A DNA stretch of 50,127 nucleotides from Monoraphidium neglectum (lineage: Eukaryota > Chlorophyta > Chlorophyceae > Sphaeropleales > Selenastraceae): assembly GCF_000611645.1 (NCBI RefSeq), contig NW_014013575.1, positions 1-50,127 on the forward strand. Direction: 5' to 3'. Of the stretch, positions 44,340 to 50,127 are shown in pieces (within the stretch, counting starts at the first letter, position 1; every line of letters starts with the position of its first letter). The notes under the pieces were generated by a model. The model made no database searches, had not been told where the DNA came from, and saw nothing but the letters and a program-made list of their open reading frames with translations. The translations under genes and the position numbers were made by a program.

Positions 44340-46909
44340 CCACTCGCTGGCGCGAAACTATTGATTGAAGGTTGTGTTCGTGTTCGGAGGGAGGGGTTGC
44401 ACACACACTGGACAGATGCGCACACACACACAAGCGCATGCCAGCTGACACCAGAGCTTGGTAGGAATCATAACTCGCTCAAACCTGTTGCACACGTTCT
44501 CGTGCTGACGCCATCCTCACGGACAGAGGTGCGGTCTCTCGTTGTGTGGCGGTTTTGGTTTTTGCGCGCTATCGGTGCGCTTTGCTACATTCTGCACACA
44601 TTGTACAATTTGAAAAGTTGGTACGTCTGCTCATCAGATGACCGGGTATCGCATTGTACACGTGGTATGTTGATGCAATATTTACGGTATAGACAGCTGA
44701 CAGTCTGAGCGGTATGTGTTTGTCTTCTACTGCGATTCCATCGGCTATGCCTGCGTGCAGTCCAGCGTCTGGCCGAGCTGCATGCTCATGGCGCCCACGC
44801 ACACGCCGCCACGTCCCACGTGGTCGACCCCGGAACTCTCATGCACTTGGAGCACCACAACACCACACAAGACCAGAGATGTTTGAACCCAGGCAACACT
44901 GTCATGGGCAATAACGCACCTAGTGTCAAGCTTCCGCACATACAGCACCGCCGCAGGCGTACGTGGTTGGGGCAAACGGAGGGATTTCTTTAGTGGCGCC
45001 AAGCCCACGCACCGCCCACGGCGGTGCCGCTGCAGCCGCAACCGGCGGCAAGCAATTCAACCGCAGGCATTAAGAGAGCGGTGGGCGGCAATGTAATATC
45101 GTACGCAGGTCCCCAGCTGCGAGGCCGCGCCCAAGCGAGACTGCATACCAACGAGGACTGCCCCAACATACCGCAATACGCCGGCTACGCCCCTGCCAGT
45201 CCGCGGCAGCCGCTACTGCCGATTCCGCGCCGCTCCGAGCGGCGAGTCGCGCATCGAGCGGAGGCACCTCGCCCGGACCGTGCACGTGTGTGCGCTTTTG
45301 GACGGCATCCCAGGTCTGCTGTGACCATGTCAGGAAACATGCCGTTCGCTCATCTCACCGCTCACCGCTGCCTGAGCAGGCGCTGAGGTATGTGTGAGCC
45401 CTCCGCACCACGCATTCACCCCAAGCCGCATGGCAACGAAGCATGCCCCCTGCGACGAACGTCCTGGGAGGCGGCCGTCGTGGCGGCGCGCTTCGGCACG
45501 AGCGTCGGCGGGGCTGCTCTTTGGGTCCATGATGCCACAGCTACAGTACAGCACGAGTGCAGCGTCCGCGGCTGCAGCACGGGCGCAGACCAGCCTCATG
45601 CTGGCCGCTGGCGTGAAATACGCACATTGGCCACGCTTCATGAGCTCATGCCACGTGGCGGGCCAACAGCCAGTAGGGGTGCACGCGAGGGCCACACGGG
45701 GCGGGCCGGCCGCGGAGGTACGCGCCCAGCAGCACGCGCCCTGTGGAGGGTGAAGGTAGCCCAACACCAAGTGGTACAGCTCAGGTACGTAGCACGAGCA
45801 AGGGTAGCGCGAGCAAGGAGCAAGAAAAGCAGCACCACTGGATGGCATCTGGGTTGTCCGACTGACTAAGCCTTAGTCAGAGGGAGCACACCCGGGAGCA
45901 ACAACAGAGTTGGCGGCACTACGGTACAAGATTATCCAGAAGGGCAAACGATTCCGCCGCTTTCGCTGAACTGAAGGAATCCAACAGGTGTTGCAGTGAT
46001 TTGGCAGCAGTAGACAATGGGTGGTCCCCAGCTCGGCACAGGGTCTTTGGGCGCCTGATGGACAGCTGCTCACAATGGTCAGATGGAGGGGGTCAGCACA
46101 GCCTGAAAGGATGGGGAGACGCCGTACCACCGTGCAATGTGCCAGAGCTACGATTCCTTCTGCGCAGACAGGCAGCCTCAGCAGTGGATGAGGAAGCCAG
46201 CATCTTTTGATTTCCAAAGGCAGGGGAGCAGGATCAGGCGCATAGAGACTGCCTGCGGCAACAGCAAGCCTGCTGGTTGACCGTCAGGTGTGTTAAAAAT
46301 GCATGCGCATCGTATGCAGACTATAAATATGTCAGCAGGCTGTATGAAGCACTCCTGTGTGCTGTTGTGATCCGATTGGGCTGGCTGCTGGGGAGTATCT
46401 TTGAATCTTGGGCTGGCCACAGGTCAGCAACAGCATGACAACGGACACGGCGCGGCTGTGTGTGCCGCCGCTGCACAGCCAGCAATGCGTACAAAATCAA
46501 GCTCAACCCGCACGTAATCGAAGCGCCCGTGGTTCTGACCAAACGCTCAAAGGCCAGGTGCAGCTTCGTAACACCGCGTGACGACAGGCGAACCTGCTAG
46601 CCCAAAACGATCCCCAACTTGTTTCTCGCGAACACATTTTGTCTCAGTATTTCCTCCCCTGTTGCACACGGACCCCGCTTACGAGACATATAATCAAAGG
46701 TGGGCACAGTCAACTTGTGGTTGTCAACTCCAGCACCGGTGCCGCCCGTCGGCCTCACGGCCTCAGCCAACCGTGTGCCTGCGGGTGCTGTTGGCCAATA
46801 ACTTCAGGAGTGGCGAGTCTGGCAGAGCCCACAATCATCATAATCACATCTGTTGTTGTGGCTGACACCCCTGCGCGCCAACCCCCACCTCCACCGCTTC
46901 CCATCAACA

Positions 46910-46927
46910 ATGTGCAGACTGGAGTGA
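46910..46927 (+). promoter_or_regulatory. Candidate uORF overlapping the start of the HSPK-repeat gene
   Basis: ATGTGCAGACTGGAGTGA is a five-codon frame whose TGA shares its last base with the ATG of the next gene (TGATG at 46925-46929). If transcribed, translation of the main gene would depend on leaky scanning or reinitiation. Confidence 0.35.
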
Positions 46928-47496
46928 TGCCGCTCAAGATGCTGCGCCCAGCCCTTGCCCTCCTGCTGGGGGCGGCCCTGCTGCTCGCGGCCGACGCCTT
47001 TAACCCCACCGACGACAAGCCCAAGGGCCGTCTGCTGCTGTCCGAGCCCTCCACCACTACCGCCGGGCCCGTGCCCGCCGCCGCAACGCCCGAATCCTCG
47101 TCGGTGGAGCCAGCTGGGCCGCTCGCCAAGCCGAAGCCCAAGCACTCCCCTTCCGCGTCTCCGCACACCAAGCCCAGCCACTCTCCGCACCCCAAGCCCA
47201 GGCACTCCCCCAAGCACTCCCCCAAGCACTCCCCCAAGCACTCCCCCAAGCACTCCCCTACTGCGCCTGTGCTAACCAAGCCCGAGCACTCCCCCGCCGC
47301 CGCCGCCGCCGCCCCTGTCAAGGGCAACGAGGGCCGCCGCCTGCTTCAAAACATCCCTGTCGCCCCGGCGCAGTCGCATGCCCACACGGACCCGCCTGGG
47401 GCCGACCCGCCAGTTTACTTTACCGACCACAGGCCTCTCAACCACCCCGAGCACCACTGCGGCCGCCACCTGCGCGCCTCTTTCATGGGTGTGTGA
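46927..47496 (+). CDS. Small secreted His-Ser-Pro-Lys repeat protein
   Basis: A 189-residue single-exon frame. The N-terminus MPLKMLRPALALLLGAALLL followed by AADAF is a clear signal peptide with likely cleavage near residue 22. The mature part is Pro/Ser/Lys/His-rich: KPKHSPSASPHTKPSHSP and then a tandem run of KHSP units encoded by a 12-bp DNA repeat (CACTCCCCCAAG, about 47205-47260). Such Ser-Pro/Lys-Pro arrays resemble hydroxyproline-rich cell-wall glycoproteins of green algae, so an extracellular matrix role is plausible. A His-rich tail (PLNHPEHHCGRHLRA) follows. The final GV before TGA overlaps a possible donor (ATGG|GTGTGT), so a further exon cannot be excluded. A TGTAA lies at 48092-48096. 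Confidence 0.6.
   Translation: MPLKMLRPALALLLGAALLLAADAFNPTDDKPKGRLLLSEPSTTTAGPVPAAATPESSSVEPAGPLAKPKPKHSPSASPHTKPSHSPHPKPRHSPKHSPKHSPKHSPKHSPTAPVLTKPEHSPAAAAAAPVKGNEGRRLLQNIPVAPAQSHAHTDPPGADPPVYFTDHRPLNHPEHHCGRHLRASFMGV
47205..47260 (+). repeat. 12-bp tandem repeat encoding KHSP units
   Basis: CACTCCCCCAAG is repeated nearly perfectly in tandem, giving four consecutive Lys-His-Ser-Pro units in frame. Confidence 0.85.
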
Positions 47497-48753
47497 GCAC
47501 ACTGCATGCATCGCCTGGGTTGCAGAGCGCTGAATAGGGGCCTGCAGGCGGGTTCCATGCACACTCGCAGCCCGGCATTTGATGATCAGCGCCTGCTGGG
47601 AATGTCCTGGCTGTGAACGCGGCGCTGCGTGCGATTTTGTATCCCAGCAAAAGCAACCATGCAGCCATGCATCTTGGCCCGTGTGCAGCGCGCACGCGCG
47701 TGTGGTGCGCTGTGATTGTGCGCAAACCGTGCGGGCGTTGCGTGCGGGCCAAGATGTCACGGTTGCCCTTGCCTCAATGGTTGTTGCCAGTACACTTATG
47801 CGCTTTGCAAACTCAAAGAGGTTTGTCTTGTGCGAGATGCGTGATCATATCTGTCGGCCAGTTGTAGTACCGCAAGTGGTACTAGCCTGGATCCAGGGCC
47901 AAATTCAAAGCACACCCACCCCACACGGTGGGGTTTGTGGAGCTTGCGCGATCACGAGCGAGCACCTCCCTCCAGTGAATCAATTAACACCTGCAAACGG
48001 GCATGTTCCCTGCTCCACCAAGCGCAGTCTGTGGCTATAGCACCACATCGGCTGTATGCATGCGTTCCACCAACAATTTGCATTGTCGTGCTGTAAACCG
48101 TATGGCCATGGCTCCTGCTGGATATGCCTCGGTCATGTTTGGTCATGTTACTTGCTGCATGCTTCAACAGTCCAAGACCAGTCCGTGTACATGGCCCCAA
48201 CATTGTGCTGCTATGCAAAATAATTGAGCATTGTGTACAAGAATGGCACTTCCACTGAGCTTTGTGTGCGCAATAAGAACAATAAACATCTGTGACAGCG
48301 GCCATTCAATGCAGAAAGCTACCCTTCTCGCCGACACAAAGAAAGTGTGACGGGAGTTTTGATGTGCGCTATGTAGTAAAATTCATCATTGTACGCTAGT
48401 TATGGACGCAACGGCGTGCTGCTAGGCCCTGGTGTCGCAGGCTCGCTTGTATACAGTAGATCAAAATTACTGCATCACCTCTTCGTTTGTGGCCGCCTGA
48501 TTTCTCCTCAAGTTTTGGCTAGCCCTCCAAGTTGACTGCGGCTCTCGTGGTTGCCGTCACATTCGCACACAGGCTTCATTCGGCTGTCCGGCAGCTGCAC
48601 ACACATACAAGGGGCACAGTGTTATTGTTGTGCTGCAAGCAGCAGTCCCGTGTCTCCTGTAGAACGGACAGGTTTCAGGGACTTTATCGGGTACCACGGA
48701 CTCTCAGCACACCTTCGCCGTGATCTAGATCACTCCAAGTCGCGCCCAGCACC
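47497..48753. other. Intergenic: 3' UTR and promoter of NTF2-domain gene
   Basis: This holds a TGTAA at 48092-48096 and lower-GC sequence. No gene is seen. The 5' UTR of the NTF2-domain gene would lie before 48754. Confidence 0.5.
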
Positions 48754-50127
48754 ATGGCTGCACAGACCACGCTCACAGCTTTCTGGGTGGGTGCCTCGGC
48801 GTCTCATGACAGAGCGTGGCATGCATTGAGAGCGCCTGAAGACCTACACGGCCGCGGCCCCCGTGGAGCAGCAGCCGCACTTGCCCAATCGGACCTAGCC
48901 CTGGCTGGATCGGCTGTTTCGTGCCTGTCACGGCTTTGGAGGAAGCGTGATCACCGGGTGACCCGTGAACGTGCTGCTGCCCTGTGCTGCAGGTGGCGGA
49001 CGAGTTCAAGAAGAAATATTACGACGTTCTGGGCAACAACCCGAGGCTGTTCATGCGCTTTTTCAAGGAGGACAGCACGCTGACGGTGGTGCTGCCCGGC
49101 GCGGACGGCCAGCCTCAAGCGCGCACCGCCGAGGGTCCCGAGGTGAAGCAGCCGCATGTGCACACTGGGAGTGCATAAACTGACCCACAGCACAATTGCG
49201 AGCTATGTGGAAGCATGCGTTGAATGTGCAGCCACCACACCTTGCACGGGCAGGAGTGCTGTCTGCGGCGCTGCGGGCCGGGCCCCTCCCCTTTTCCAAC
49301 CACCCCCAACCGCAACGCCCCACTGCTGCTCGGCCCCCAGGGGATCCAGCAGCTGATGCAGTCCACCGTGCCCAGCGCAAAGGTCGCAGTGGAGGCGCTG
49401 CAGGCGCAGTACGGCGTCTCCACCGCCAGCCCCGACCAGCAGGCCGCCGCTGCGGCCGCGGCAGGCGCGGCGCCCAAGCCGTCGGTCATGGACAGGGTCA
49501 TCGTGATGCACGTGGTCGGGCGCGTGGTGCTGCACGGCGAGGTGCGCAGCGGCCCCCTGCGCGGCACGCGCATGGCACCGCCTAGCACCGCCGGCCGGCC
49601 GCGGTGGTCATCCTCTATAGGTTGATGGTGGGGGGCCTGCGGGCGCCTCCCCCCTTTGGCATCACCCCTGCTGAGCTCAACCCTTGTCTCGCCCTGTGCA
49701 CGCCCCCCTCCCTCCCCCACCCCTGTAGCGCGTCGAGCGCCGCTTCTCCCAGGTGTTCTGCCTGGCGCCGCAGACCAACCCCAAGGGCTACTACGTCAGA
49801 AACGACATCCTGACAGTGCACGCCCCAGACGCCGCAGCCGCCGCGCCGCGGCCGCAGCAGCAGCCCGCGCCGCCCGCCGCCGCCGCCGCGCCCCTGGCCA
49901 ACGGCGTGCCCGGCGCGCCGCAGCAGCAGCTGCCGCCCCCGCAGCTCGTCGCGCTGGGCCTGCCGCCGGGTGCGCAGCTGCCTGGGGCCCCCGTGGCTGC
50001 GCTGCCGCGCGCGCACCTGCCCGTCGCGGCCGCGACAGGCGTGCCCATCGCCGTGGCTCAGGGCGTCCCTGTGCCGCACCAGGCGCCGGCGGAGCCCCTC
50101 GCCCCCCCGCCGCCGCGGCAGCCGCCG
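48754..50127 (+). CDS. G3BP-like protein with N-terminal NTF2 domain (partial, 5' end)
   Basis: Four exons are seen: 48754-48786, 48993-49142, 49341-49541 and 49729 to the window end, all joined in phase 0. The start ACCATGG gives MAAQTTLTAFW. The NTF2-like fold follows: VADEFKKKYYDVLGNNPRLF with MRFFKEDSTL, then GIQQLMQS, VMDRVIVMHVVGRVVLHGE and RRFSQVFCLAPQ ending NPKGYYVRNDILTVH. This matches plant and animal G3BP-type NTF2 domains, which bind FxFG-type peptides and act in stress granules and RNA metabolism. An Ala/Gln-rich insertion (STASPDQQAAAAAAAG) interrupts the domain. After it the protein becomes Pro/Ala/Gln-rich and disordered to the window edge. The RRM expected in G3BP proteins would lie beyond the window, so the subfamily is inferred. 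Confidence 0.85.

Larger units (their letters stand above)
42566..46926. other. Long stretch without a convincing gene
   Basis: I found no complete gene here. The most protein-like piece is a minus-strand open frame at 43215-44339 (separate low-confidence entry). A minus-strand frame at 45330-45848 and overlapping plus-strand frames have moderate length but no recognisable domain or start. A CTG run lies at 44035-44072. The rest is less GC-rich. Confidence 0.4.

Noticed and set aside
1..50127. CRISPR arrays, bacterial operons, transposase or reverse transcriptase genes
   Set aside because: None was seen. Repeats are simple-sequence, tandem or short dispersed ones, and genes are intron-rich and monocistronic.

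Overview
This window is nuclear DNA of a green alga, most likely a core chlorophyte of the Chlamydomonas/Chlorophyceae type. The coding sequence is very GC-rich and Ala/Gly/Pro-rich. Genes are split by many GT-AG introns full of GT/CA microsatellites. Green-algal TGTAA polyadenylation signals are seen. One gene (PAM68) is specific to oxygenic phototrophs, and two others are algal FOX1-type multicopper ferroxidases. The species was not identified. All gene models come from reading splice sites by eye, with phase checked across each junction and total CDS length divisible by three.

Layout, left to right. 1-770 (+) is the 3' end of an unrecognised Pro/Ala-rich protein. About 3921-5094 (-) is PAM68, a thylakoid photosystem II assembly factor with a polyglutamine-rich linker. 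6718-15874 (-) and 17249-26866 (+) are two head-to-head ceruloplasmin/hephaestin-like multicopper ferroxidases of 1149 and 1190 residues (23 and 22 exons), separated by a 1.37-kb divergent promoter region. 28730-35226 (+) is a 14-exon ER-lumenal PDI-like protein with signal peptide, a CPHC active site and a C-terminal KDEL. 36806-38065 (+) is an intronless acidic, low-complexity protein whose 3' end is repeated beyond a run of Ns (38389-38686). 39610-42484 (+) is a 5-exon helical-repeat-like protein, possibly TTI2-like. 42485-46926 is largely without convincing genes. 46927-47496 (+) is a small secreted protein with His-Ser-Pro-Lys repeats. 48754 to the window end (+) is the 5' part of a G3BP-like NTF2-domain protein.

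The centre of interest is the ferroxidase pair. Both copies have N-terminal membrane anchors and six cupredoxin domains. Both have three complete type-1 copper sites (domains 2, 4, 6) and one trinuclear-cluster ligand set. That set lies at the domain 2/3 boundary, not at the domain 6/1 boundary as in ceruloplasmin, i.e. a circular permutation of the ligand order. The paralogs share every exon length except exon 1, exon 20 and one copy-specific intron in exon 16, and they share a GC-AG intron. Such proteins normally oxidise Fe(II) at the cell surface for uptake by a ferric permease; no permease gene is in the window. The upstream region of the minus-strand copy holds hexamers resembling the Chlamydomonas FOX1 iron-responsive elements.
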